5,722 bases of DNA from Erginobacter sp964465735 (GTDB lineage: Bacteria; Auribacterota; Erginobacteria; Erginobacterales; Erginobacteraceae), in the NCBI GenBank assembly GCA_964465735.1, contig CAYXKT010000155.1:1-5722 (forward strand). The letters run 5' to 3'. Positions 1-5,377 of this stretch are shown in pieces (position 1 is the first letter of the stretch; each line of letters opens with the position of its first letter). The notes under the pieces were generated by a model. It saw nothing but the letters and a program-made list of their open reading frames with translations. It ran no database searches and had not been told where the DNA came from. A program made the translations under genes and the position numbers.

Positions 1-59
1 CAGCCTTTCCGCCGCTGACCTCCACGCGGTGGTGATGGGAGAGTCATACCCGGGGGAGG

Positions 60-977
60 CTACCGGTGGACTGATTTGTCTGCCGGGCGAACCGGCAGGG
101 TTCTCTGTCCGTCAATTTTTTTCTCCGCGCCGCGCGCCAGCAAAATCACCACCCCGGCCAGGGCGATTCCGGCGATCACGTCGATGACGTAGTGGTAGCG
201 GAGATAGACGGTCGAGGAGATCAGCCCGGTCACAATCGGGAGATAGATATAAAAGAGCTTCCGCCGGAAACGGAAAGTCAGCCAGAGCGTGATCAAGGGA
301 ATCTCAGTGTGGCCGGAAGGGAAACAGTCCCGGGGACAGGAGTGGAGACAGTAAATCGCGTTCTCCAACCACTCCCGGATCAGGACCCCCTCCAGCGGAA
401 CCCGGTGGAAGACAGTGAAGCGGGGCCCGATCGCCGGGATGATGAAGTAACCGAGATAGGAGAGGATGTAGCCCAGGGTAATCGCAAAGACCGTTTTCTG
501 GAAAGGCAGCCTCTCCTTCTTCAGATAGAGGGTCAGAACCAGGATCAGGGGGAGAAAGTAATTGGTGGCGTAAAAGAGCTGGAGCAGCTCGGTCAGCCAG
601 GGGGAGACAACCCGTTCCAGCCAGACAGTGGGATCGATCCCGAAAAGCCAGCGGTCGGCGGCGATCAGCCAACGGTCCTTGATCAGCATAAAGCCGGGGT
701 TACGATCATCGTTGATCAGGTAGTGGATCATCTTGTAGCCGAAGAGGATATAGGGCAGCGGGAGCCAGTTGCGGACCGCTGCCCAGAGCCGGCTTTGAGG
801 ACGGTTTTTCTGGATCGAGATCAATGTCAACAGGATCACCGCCGGCACCGCCTGGCCGAAGAGCAGCCACCCCCAGGAGACGATCATCCCCCGAAACACC
901 AGGATGAAGATCGCCAGAAAGATCAGGTAGGAGAAGATCAGGTGTTCGGAGATCCGGTTATAGCGTGAGGGTTTCAT
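60..977 (-). CDS. PAP2-superfamily membrane phosphatase/phosphotransferase (Aur1-like)
   Basis: A 305-residue polytopic membrane protein, probably in the cytoplasmic membrane. Hydrophobic segments lie near residues 12-30, 34-54, 72-87, 131-151, 162-182, 242-256 and 264-281. PAP2 signatures are in the C-terminal half: IGPRF near 183-187, CFPSGH at 218-223 (core P220-S221-G222-H223) and VYLRYHYVID at 257-266, which supplies the second catalytic His (H262) and the Asp (D266). The classical SRxxxxxHxxxD motif reads S255-T256 here, a variant also seen in the inositolphosphotransferase/Aur1-like branch. Members remove or transfer phosphate groups on lipids such as undecaprenyl or phosphatidyl phosphates; the substrate cannot be read here. 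It is the last gene of a three-gene minus-strand operon, 13 bases after the CPBP gene. No Shine-Dalgarno site precedes the ATG, so translation may depend on reinitiation. The hydrophilic tail after residue 282 is probably cytoplasmic. Family assignment is confident; the reaction is not. Confidence 0.9.
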   Translation of the reverse strand: MKPSRYNRISEHLIFSYLIFLAIFILVFRGMIVSWGWLLFGQAVPAVILLTLISIQKNRPQSRLWAAVRNWLPLPYILFGYKMIHYLINDDRNPGFMLIKDRWLIAADRWLFGIDPTVWLERVVSPWLTELLQLFYATNYFLPLILVLTLYLKKERLPFQKTVFAITLGYILSYLGYFIIPAIGPRFTVFHRVPLEGVLIREWLENAIYCLHSCPRDCFPSGHTEIPLITLWLTFRFRRKLFYIYLPIVTGLISSTVYLRYHYVIDVIAGIALAGVVILLARGAEKKIDGQRTLPVRPADKSVHR

Positions 978-990
978 CGGTCGGGGGCGA

Positions 991-1737
991 TCAGGCCGGA
1001 CTGAGAAGGATAAAGAGATCGAGAGAGAAACCGAGCAGCCAGTGGGCGATAATCGCCGCCGTCAGCGATCGGCAGCGCAGGGCCACCAGCCCGAAGAGAA
1101 TACCCCCGGGCAATGCCGCCAGAAGCTCCGGCATCGGCTTGGCGGCGTGGAGGGCGGTGGAGATCAGCGCCTGAAAAAGCAAGGCCCTGAACACCCCGAT
1201 CTCGTCACGCAGTCCGAAGAGAGCGAAACCGCGAAAGAAGAACTCCCACCCGAGGTAGTAAAATATGTAGGTGAATTGGTAGAGGATAAAGACGGTAATA
1301 TTCTGGCCCCGCAGGGGAAATGATTTCAACCGGGAGATAAAGAGCGGATACTGGAGCCGAAACTCCGGACTCCGCGAAGAGAGATAACCCAGGATTATCA
1401 CCAGGGGGATCCCCCAGGAAAGGGCGAGAAGACCGGCTCTCCGGTCGCCCAGCCGCCAGCCGAAGGCGGGGAGATCTTCCTTGAGGATATTTTTGATGAT
1501 CGCCGCCGGGAGAAGAAAAAAGAGGACCAGGGTAACCGCGAAGTGATAGAGGCTGGGGGCGAGAAAACCGAAGCTTCCTCCCTCAGTATAGCTGCCGAGA
1601 AATCTCTCGTAAAAATTCGGGGAGCCGACCAGGAAATAGAGCAGGGAGATGGAGAGAACGGTGAGAAGGATAACGCCCCCCCGACACCGGACGGAGAAAA
1701 CCGATTGTCGCGACCTGTTAGCGCCTCCGCCCTTCAT
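991..1737 (-). CDS. CPBP-family intramembrane metalloprotease (CAAX protease/Abi-like)
   Basis: A 248-residue membrane protein with hydrophobic helices near residues 21-38, 60-82, 102-119, 148-164, 183-196, 209-220 and 226-245. The C-terminal half carries the CPBP signatures: motif 1 is GWEFFFRG (163-170), with E165 and R169; motif 2 centres on H197 in a LHAAKP context; motif 3 is AHWLLGFSLD with H232. The usual EExxxR glutamate pair is W164-E165 here, so only one glutamate remains; the metal-binding His residues are kept. The family includes CAAX-type prenyl endopeptidases, bacteriocin self-immunity proteins and proteases of unknown substrate, and nothing here points to one of these. The ATG overlaps the stop of the upstream AI-2E gene (ATGA), and no good Shine-Dalgarno site stands before it, so translational coupling is likely. 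The next gene, PAP2, starts 13 bases after its stop. The family is well supported; substrate and activity are unknown. Confidence 0.85.
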   Translation of the reverse strand: MKGGGANRSRQSVFSVRCRGGVILLTVLSISLLYFLVGSPNFYERFLGSYTEGGSFGFLAPSLYHFAVTLVLFFLLPAAIIKNILKEDLPAFGWRLGDRRAGLLALSWGIPLVIILGYLSSRSPEFRLQYPLFISRLKSFPLRGQNITVFILYQFTYIFYYLGWEFFFRGFALFGLRDEIGVFRALLFQALISTALHAAKPMPELLAALPGGILFGLVALRCRSLTAAIIAHWLLGFSLDLFILLSPA

Positions 1738-2837
1738 TGTTTTTTCACGGCGCCGCCGAGCAGCTTGCCGACCGGGCGGAGAGGCTCGATCTGGTCGCAG
1801 AGGATCTTGACGCAGGAGGTGAGCGGGGTGGCCAAAATCATCCCTACCGGGCCCCAGATAAAGCCCCAGAGGATCAGGGTCATCAACACCGCCAGAGGGT
1901 TGAGCCGAGTTTTTCTCCCGATCAGATAGGGTGAGATGATATTCCCTTCCAGATTCTGGAGCACCAGTAACACCCCCAGCAGGGTTAGAGCGGTCCAGTA
2001 GGAATCGTAACGGAAAAGCGCGACACCAAGCGGACCCAGCAGACTGACAAAACCTCCGATATAGGGGACGAAGTTGAGCAGCCCGACCAGGGGACCCCAG
2101 ATATAAGCGTAATCGATACGGAAAAGTAAAAGCACGCCGGTGGCCACTACCGCCAGAATCAGGTTGATCAAGGTCCGGATGATGATGAAACCGCCGATGT
2201 CGTGGTTGATCGCCTCCACGATCTCGGCCACCCGGTCTTCATTCTCCGGCCCCCAGGCAGTGATGATGATCTCCTTGAAATCCCTCGCCCCGGCCAAGAG
2301 GAAGATCAGGATAACAAAGACCAGAAGGGTATCGGACAGAACCGACAGAAGGGAAAGCAGGCCGGTAAAGAGTTTCTGGACAACCCCGGAGAGGATGGCG
2401 GCGGCGTCGTCGGCAACGGGGGCCGGGGCCCGTCCGGGTTCACCGGGCAGGATGGCGCCTATCCGGTCAACCAGACCGCCGTAAGCATCAATGAGATGAT
2501 TGATATGGACTCGAAGAGTCTTCTGATATTGCGGGATGGCGTTAATTAAGCCGCCAATCTCACCGCTGATCAACAGCCCCCCGGCCAGCACCATCCCCAG
2601 GCAGAAGACAACTATCAGGACCACGGCCAGTATGTAGGGGACCCGGAGCCGGGTCAGGGCGGCAACCAGGGGATAGAGGATGTAGGAGAGAAAAATCGCC
2701 AGGGCAAAGGGGATGAGAATCGAGCGCAGTTCCCGGAGAACCGCCACCAAGACCACCAGGGAAAGAAAAAGCAGAGGATAGACAATCAGGGGCGAACCCC
2801 CTGCTCTCTGTTCCCTGTTTGTATCTTCTGCCGCCAT
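1734..2837 (-). CDS. AI-2E family transporter (TqsA/PerM-like permease)
   Basis: A 367-residue polytopic inner-membrane protein of typical length for the family. It has an N-terminal pair of helices (about 17-34 and 40-60) and a third at 67-92. An amphipathic, loop-rich central part follows (about 93-150, with the proline/alanine stretch GRAPAP), then a C-terminal helical block. Conserved AI-2E signatures are NFVPYIGGFVSLLGPLG at 255-271 and EGNIISPYLIGRKTRLNP at 307-324, followed by the GFIWGPVGMILATPL stretch. Members include exporters of autoinducer-2 (TqsA) and sodium/proton antiporter-like proteins; most are of unknown substrate, so an actual AI-2 role should not be assumed. The start is supported by AAGGGAG about six bases upstream of the ATG. 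It is the first gene of the minus-strand operon and its stop codon overlaps the ATG of the CPBP gene. No clear promoter was identified upstream. Confidence 0.93.
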   Translation of the reverse strand: MAAEDTNREQRAGGSPLIVYPLLFLSLVVLVAVLRELRSILIPFALAIFLSYILYPLVAALTRLRVPYILAVVLIVVFCLGMVLAGGLLISGEIGGLINAIPQYQKTLRVHINHLIDAYGGLVDRIGAILPGEPGRAPAPVADDAAAILSGVVQKLFTGLLSLLSVLSDTLLVFVILIFLLAGARDFKEIIITAWGPENEDRVAEIVEAINHDIGGFIIIRTLINLILAVVATGVLLLFRIDYAYIWGPLVGLLNFVPYIGGFVSLLGPLGVALFRYDSYWTALTLLGVLLVLQNLEGNIISPYLIGRKTRLNPLAVLMTLILWGFIWGPVGMILATPLTSCVKILCDQIEPLRPVGKLLGGAVKKQ

Positions 2838-2850
2838 CGTTATCTCCCTT
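2825..2850 (-). promoter_or_regulatory. Ribosome binding site of the AI-2E gene
   Basis: On the minus strand AAGGGAG lies six bases before the ATG at 2837. It is a good Shine-Dalgarno match, and it is the only clear one in the three-gene operon; the two downstream genes appear to depend on coupling to upstream translation. Confidence 0.65.
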
Positions 2851-3032
2851 ACTCTCCCGATGATACAGTGCGAATCATCTCACAACCCGAGAAGATCAGA
2901 CAAGCCAAATACGATGAAAGTGGTGAGTTGCCGACCGTTCATAGAAAGCGCAGTCGCCCCTCCTTTGTGGACCCGGGAAGATAAGCGGGAGAGACTGCAG
3001 TCACGGCCCCGATATTAGTGTAGTATCTCAGA
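2838..3032. other. Intergenic region upstream of the membrane-protein operon
   Basis: No convincing open reading frame was found on either strand. The stretch must hold the promoter of the AI-2E/CPBP/PAP2 operon, because that operon has no other upstream space. Only weak candidates can be seen, for example TATCAT on the minus strand near 2860 without a good -35 partner. The last five bases (TCAGA) are the left target-site copy of the mobile element that follows. Confidence 0.5.
3028..3032. repeat. Target-site duplication TCAGA (left), element copy 1
   Basis: TCAGA directly precedes the terminal CCTAAG of the element and recurs at 3194-3198 directly after TTTAGG. It marks this copy as an independent insertion, because copy 2 has a different duplication (TCTTA). 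Confidence 0.8.
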
Positions 3033-3193
3033 CCTAAGTTGAGCGATTATCGCGGATGAAACGTGCTAAGATTTTGTTGGCCGACGGGTTGCGAAAACCG
3101 CAGCCATATCCAGGAGATATGGCGAGGATTTTCAATATCCGTTCGGACGCAAAAGATTGGTGCAGTTCGCCGCATAGAATCGCTCAATTTAGG
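3033..3193 (+). mobile_element. 161-bp MITE-like palindromic element, copy 1
   Basis: A non-autonomous mobile element with terminal inverted repeats CCTAAGTTGAGCGATT (3033-3048) and AATCGCTCAATTTAGG (3178-3193), complementary at 15 of 16 positions. It is flanked by a perfect 5-bp direct repeat, TCAGA, at 3028-3032 and 3194-3198, the footprint of transposition. A second copy at 5378-5538 has the same length and differs at only three positions (3062, 3077 and 3078). The two halves are complementary along their whole length (49 of 78 ungapped pairs by hand count), and a perfect 7-bp hairpin sits at the exact centre (3104-3122). It is too short for a transposase, so it must be moved in trans by an enzyme that recognises these ends. 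The family is not identified; ends beginning CCT with 4-5 bp duplications would suit an IS1380-like partner, but that is a guess. Orientation is arbitrary. Confidence 0.85.
3104..3122. repeat. Central hairpin of element copy 1
   Basis: CCATATC, five-base loop CAGGA, GATATGG: a perfect 7-bp stem centred on base 3113, the exact midpoint of the 161-bp element. It forms the apex of the long imperfect palindrome. The identical hairpin in copy 2 lies at 5449-5467. Confidence 0.85.
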
Positions 3194-3198
3194 TCAGA

Positions 3199-3492
3199 AT
3201 AATAATGGCGGTTCGATGCCAGCGCCAGCAGAGATTTGACACAGCAAAATATTGACTGACAATGGATTGAGACTTGCTCCGTCTGTGCCTCGCTCGCAGC
3301 TAAAGACGACCGCCGGCAATTACAGGTTATCGTCCATTATCTCTGAAACACCAGGCTAAATCCAGCGGGAGAGCAGGGCCTAAAGATCCCGGCAAACGGA
3401 TACTGTAAAGATTGACCGGTTCCAGCGGTTCAGTTTGACGGCAGCCGAACCGGGGCTCATCTGGATGATATCCCCTCGGCCGGGAAATAATA
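3199..3492. other. Intergenic region without recognised genes
   Basis: No convincing coding frame was found on either strand; the longest ATG-started frames noticed are a few dozen codons with no ribosome site. The stretch contains an inverted repeat CCGGTTC (3416-3422) / GAACCGG (3447-3453) with a 24-base spacer. This could form a weak hairpin in the 3' trailer of the lipoprotein transcript, but it has no T-tract. Nothing else was recognised. Confidence 0.5.
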
Positions 3493-3526
3493 GCCGCCGG
3501 ACGGACTAAAAGATCGATCCGGCGGC
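3484..3526 (-). terminator. Probable Rho-independent terminator of the lipoprotein gene
   Basis: On the minus strand the perfect 9-bp GC-rich stem GCCGCCGGA (3526-3518) pairs with TCCGGCGGC (3501-3493) across a 16-base loop, followed by the T-rich TATTATTT. It starts 30 bases after the stop codon at 3556. The T-tract is interrupted by A residues and the loop is long, so efficiency is uncertain, but position and orientation fit the lipoprotein gene. Confidence 0.6.
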
Positions 3527-3555
3527 CTGGTGAGACCGGGGTCTGGTATAACTAT

Positions 3556-3969
3556 CTATTCCCCCCCTGACTGCTGCATCTTCTGCAGGGCGGCCTGGAC
3601 TTCGGGGTTATCCCTGTACTCCTGCACAACCTTCAGCATCGCGCTCATAAACTCGGAGGCGACCTTATCCATCCGCTCCATCTCCGCCTTCAGTTCCTCC
3701 GGCGGGTTGGACTGGTCAGCCAGTTCGGGGTATTTCTTGGCCAGCGCCCCCATCTTCTCCTGCCCGACGGAACCGATCAACGCCATCTTCTTCATCACGG
3801 CGATTACCCCCTGGGCGTTGTCGATCTTATTGACCTCGGCGACAAAACTCTCCATAACATCAATCTGTTCGTTGAGAGCTTTCTTCACCTCGCCATACTT
3901 ACCTCCCCCGCCGCAGGCGGACAGCAGCAGCAAAACCGCCAGCGGGACGCAGAATCTCATCTTTTGCAT
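3556..3969 (-). CDS. Small predicted lipoprotein of unknown function
   Basis: A 137-residue protein with a lipoprotein signal peptide: a short basic N-terminus, a hydrophobic core (about 6-16) and lipobox L16-S17-A18-C19, giving a mature protein that starts with Cys followed by a glycine run. Gly at +2 rather than Asp suggests outer-membrane sorting by the enterobacterial rule, which may not apply here. The mature part is hydrophilic, rich in Lys, Glu, Met and Gln, and looks mainly alpha-helical, possibly coiled-coil, with a proline break near residues 90-91. No family was recognised. The start at 3969 is chosen because GAAGGGGGT lies about six bases upstream; the alternative Met4 has no ribosome site. 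It appears to be a single-gene unit with its own promoter (4113-4085) and terminator. A helical, surface-anchored role such as scaffolding or periplasmic binding is conceivable but unsupported. Confidence 0.85.
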   Translation of the reverse strand: MQKMRFCVPLAVLLLLSACGGGGKYGEVKKALNEQIDVMESFVAEVNKIDNAQGVIAVMKKMALIGSVGQEKMGALAKKYPELADQSNPPEELKAEMERMDKVASEFMSAMLKVVQEYRDNPEVQAALQKMQQSGGE

Positions 3970-4078
3970 CTTCTACCCCCTTCGGAGTACCGACCTGTAA
4001 AACCACTCAACCCAGGCCAAAATTTCTCCGCTGTGATGTTGGTCCCGGGATTAATTTTCACCGGGATGTTTAGAGAAT
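3970..4078 (-). promoter_or_regulatory. Predicted 5' leader of the lipoprotein mRNA
   Basis: If transcription begins about seven bases after the -10 box, the leader is about 109 bases. It holds the ribosome site AAGGGGG just before the ATG and, near its 5' end, two direct copies of ATCCCGG (4067-4061 and 4051-4045) with a 16-base period. No known riboswitch or leader peptide was recognised. Confidence 0.4.
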
Positions 4079-4084
4079 ATGGGG

Positions 4085-4113
4085 ATTTTACAATTCCGTC
4101 GCGATCCTGTCAA
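4085..4113 (-). promoter_or_regulatory. Sigma-70-type promoter of the lipoprotein gene
   Basis: Read on the minus strand, a perfect -35 box TTGACA (4113-4108) is separated by exactly 17 bases from TAAAAT (4090-4085), a 5/6 match to the -10 consensus. It lies about 115 bases upstream of the lipoprotein start codon and points at it. The -10 box sits at the end of a leftover open frame that trails the upstream pseudogene, which is consistent with that region no longer coding. Confidence 0.75.
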
Positions 4114-4121
4114 TAATTGAC
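4109..4121. promoter_or_regulatory. Operator-like perfect dyad over the -35 box
   Basis: GTCAATAATTGAC is a perfect palindrome with 6-bp arms around one central base, and it covers five of the six -35 bases of the lipoprotein promoter. A dimeric regulator bound here would be expected to block RNA polymerase. The match may be fortuitous because the -35 TTGAC itself makes one arm; no regulator gene is visible nearby. Confidence 0.4.
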
Positions 4122-4166
4122 TCCCAGCTCGCGGCGAAAATAAAACGAGCCTTATCCTGGCTGGGA
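4122..4166. repeat. Inverted repeat upstream of the lipoprotein promoter
   Basis: TCCCAGC (4122-4128) pairs with GCTGGGA (4160-4166), and the inner GCTCG (4127-4131) with CGAGC (4146-4150) as an alternative stem. It lies directly upstream of the promoter dyad. No T-run follows on the minus strand, so it is not a convincing terminator for the upstream genes; its role is unknown. Confidence 0.35.
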
Positions 4167-4321
4167 ATCGTCGGTGAGGTGGTTCCGGAGAAGGATTGTC
4201 CGGGTAGCCGCAAAAGGCTGAGCGTCGCACGCTTAGAGCAAGAATCCAACCCGCGACTTGAATAATTAGTGTCCGAACGAAAATCTCCAATCACGCCGCA
4301 TCTGTCATTGCGAAAAACGAA
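4123..4321 (-). other. Non-coding tail after the nucleotidase relic
   Basis: One minus-strand frame stays open to 4088, but beyond the YIRENSPP segment its translation looks unlike the nucleotidase family and unlike a folded protein (Ser/Arg-rich, scattered Cys). Small dyads are present, such as AGCGT-CGC-ACGCT at 4221-4233. It is best regarded as decayed or intergenic sequence leading into the lipoprotein promoter. Confidence 0.4.
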
Positions 4322-4763
4322 GGGCGGAGAGTTTTCCCGGATATAGCTGATCACCGCGCCGGCGGTGGTTTGATCGAGAACCCGGAACTCCCGGCAGACC
4401 CCGTCGTCATAGTAACCGGCGTTTTTCAGGTACTCGTTGGTGATAACGGTGTCGGTCCGGATTGATCGGCTTTTCGCCGATGGCGATCCGCGGGGGCTGA
4501 AGTTCGTCCGTCTTGCTCGATTTCCGCCCCGGCCTTGTCGATCCAGGGGACGGGGGGATGACGGCTGTGAGACTGGATTAGATATACATCCCCTCGACGG
4601 CCCGGCCGGCTGCGAAAAAGCTGACCAGGGCGTTCTTGAAGGGAAGGATATCCTAAACATCCTTGACCTTGACCGGACCCTTCTTCAGGGATCTCCGGAT
4701 AGCGCCGATATTCTCGATCTCGGAGTCCCGCTCGGCGGCAAAGAGATCCAACAAATACCTCGA
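4322..4763 (-). pseudogene. Decayed 5'-nucleotidase C-terminal domain (UshA/NutA-like)
   Basis: Conserved pieces of a 5'-nucleotidase/2',3'-cyclic phosphodiesterase C-terminal domain follow one another on the minus strand in the correct order but in changing frames. The first frame reads ENIGAIRRSLKKGPVKVKDV (4715-4656), then a TAG (4655-4653) where the family has Tyr, then DILPFKNALV (4652-4623), and ends at TAA (4580-4578). A second frame reads WIDKAGAEIEQDG (about 4545-4507). The first frame resumes with PPRIAIGEKPINPDR (about 4498-4454). A third frame gives TVITNEYLKNAGYYDDG (4450-4400) and DQTTAGAVISYIREN (about 4372-4328). These match the family pattern of GaiR, dvydiLPFgN, SG-eie, pldPd-tY-v-TNeYL and a final Yi-en. 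The whole N-terminal metallophosphatase domain is missing, so this is a truncated, multiply broken relic. Intact homologues hydrolyse extracellular or periplasmic nucleotides. The ends are approximate. Confidence 0.75.
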
Positions 4764-4844
4764 CCCCCTGGCGGAGACGGTCCGCCGGGTTACGGCGCCG
4801 GGAGGAGAGATCTCTGACCGGGAAAACACATATGGGTACCGACA

Positions 4845-5189
4845 TCAGGATTCCGGGAAATAATACCCGCACTTGCCTCCGGCCCGCGCGACATCTTCGA
4901 TATCCCGGCGATCGATCGGAAAAACCCGGCAGACCCGCCAGCGGCGCCCGTGATAAATCCGGCACAGCCCCTCCGGGGTAAGCGCTTGACAGGGAAAGAG
5001 CAGGTGACAACAGGCGGCGCACTGGTGGCATTCTCCCCGCCGGAGCTGAAGCTGGGAACGCAGGTAGGCTTTCCGGAAATGGCAGATATAAAATCTCCGG
5101 ATCTTCCCCACCGCCTGCCGGATGGCGGGAAAATAAAAATCCGGCCGGAGATCGGAGACTTTCCGAAAGCAATGATTGGTTATCTTCAT
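4845..5189 (-). CDS. YkgJ-type cysteine-cluster protein (putative metal-binding)
   Basis: A 114-residue protein whose second half has the Cys pattern of the YkgJ/UPF0153 family: CHQCAACC at 54-61, C67, LCRIY with C76, VCRVFP with C87 and CGYYFPE with C107. The family is annotated as zinc- or iron-chelating from its Cys clusters; its biochemical role is poorly known and it is presumably cytoplasmic, with no signal peptide seen. The first 50 residues are basic and lack recognised motifs. ATG at 5189 is the first start after an in-frame stop (5199-5201), but no Shine-Dalgarno site precedes it and a perfect hairpin ends four bases upstream, so the true start or expression is uncertain. It is followed directly by the nucleotidase relic. 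Length is at the short end for the family. Confidence is good for the family and low for the function. Confidence 0.75.
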   Translation of the reverse strand: MKITNHCFRKVSDLRPDFYFPAIRQAVGKIRRFYICHFRKAYLRSQLQLRRGECHQCAACCHLLFPCQALTPEGLCRIYHGRRWRVCRVFPIDRRDIEDVARAGGKCGYYFPES

Positions 5190-5193
5190 ATTA

Positions 5194-5214
5194 GGGAATT
5201 ATTCCGAAATTCCC
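5194..5214 (-). promoter_or_regulatory. Hairpin in front of the YkgJ-type start codon
   Basis: GGGAATT (5194-5200), seven-base loop, AATTCCC (5208-5214): a perfect 7-bp stem ending four bases before the ATG on the minus strand, in the place where a ribosome site would normally lie. It could modulate translation, or it could be an operator for a dimeric regulator. Confidence 0.4.
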
Positions 5215-5372
5215 CGATTCTGTCCATCACTGATTTCATTATCTTTGACTTTTTTCGGGGAGGTTGCCTGGTGTAATGTTTCAGAATTAAAACCGCAGCC
5301 AAGCGGAACCACAAAAACATCTTAAAGCCCCCGCAGAGGGCGGCACAATTCCAATCTCGCTGGTGAACATTT
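5215..5372. other. Intergenic region upstream of the YkgJ-type gene
   Basis: No coding frame was recognised. On the minus strand GATAAT near 5240 resembles a -10 box but lacks a -35 partner, so no promoter is called. A short dyad CCGC/GCGG at 5293-5306, followed on the minus strand by TTTTAATT, is too weak (4-bp stem) to call a terminator. Confidence 0.4.
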
Positions 5373-5377
5373 TCTTA

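Noticed and set aside
304..672. 122-codon minus-strand open frame inside the PAP2 gene
   Set aside because: Alternate frame of the same strand, Pro/Leu/Arg-rich, with no motif.
192..968. 258-codon plus-strand open frame
   Set aside because: It lies opposite the PAP2 gene, and its translation is low-complexity (Asp, Gln, Glu, Arg and Pro-rich), typical of the antisense of a hydrophobic protein. The minus frame carries clear PAP2 motifs.
1042..1323. Plus-strand open frames opposite the CPBP gene (also 965-1174 and 1543-1929)
   Set aside because: Antisense shadows of a membrane protein with highly charged composition and no recognisable motif.
2140..2549. Plus-strand open frames opposite the AI-2E gene
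   Set aside because: They lie opposite strongly conserved AI-2E coding sequence and have no motif or ribosome site.
3033..3193. CRISPR repeat or structured RNA gene
   Set aside because: There are only two copies, 2.2 kb apart, with transposon-style ends and duplications and no spacers. A functional RNA cannot be excluded but is not needed to explain the pattern.
3416..3453. Inverted repeat CCGGTTC/GAACCGG as a terminator
   Set aside because: 24-base spacer and no T-tract on either strand; the hairpin at 3493-3526 is a better candidate.
3530..4000. 156-codon plus-strand open frame
   Set aside because: Antisense of the lipoprotein gene, Ser/Ile/Phe-rich. The minus frame has a lipobox, ribosome site, promoter and terminator.
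4088..4660. 190-codon minus-strand open frame as an intact gene
   Set aside because: Only its middle (about 4450-4325) matches the nucleotidase C-terminal domain; the start and end are out-of-frame or unrelated sequence, so it is part of a frameshifted relic.
4426..5172. 248-codon minus-strand open frame
   Set aside because: Its first 110 residues are a shifted reading of the YkgJ-type gene and the rest is a wrong-frame reading of the relic, apart from one short segment (WIDKAGAEIE) that belongs to the relic.
4950..5276. 108-codon plus-strand open frame
   Set aside because: Opposite the Cys-cluster gene; no motif and no promoter.
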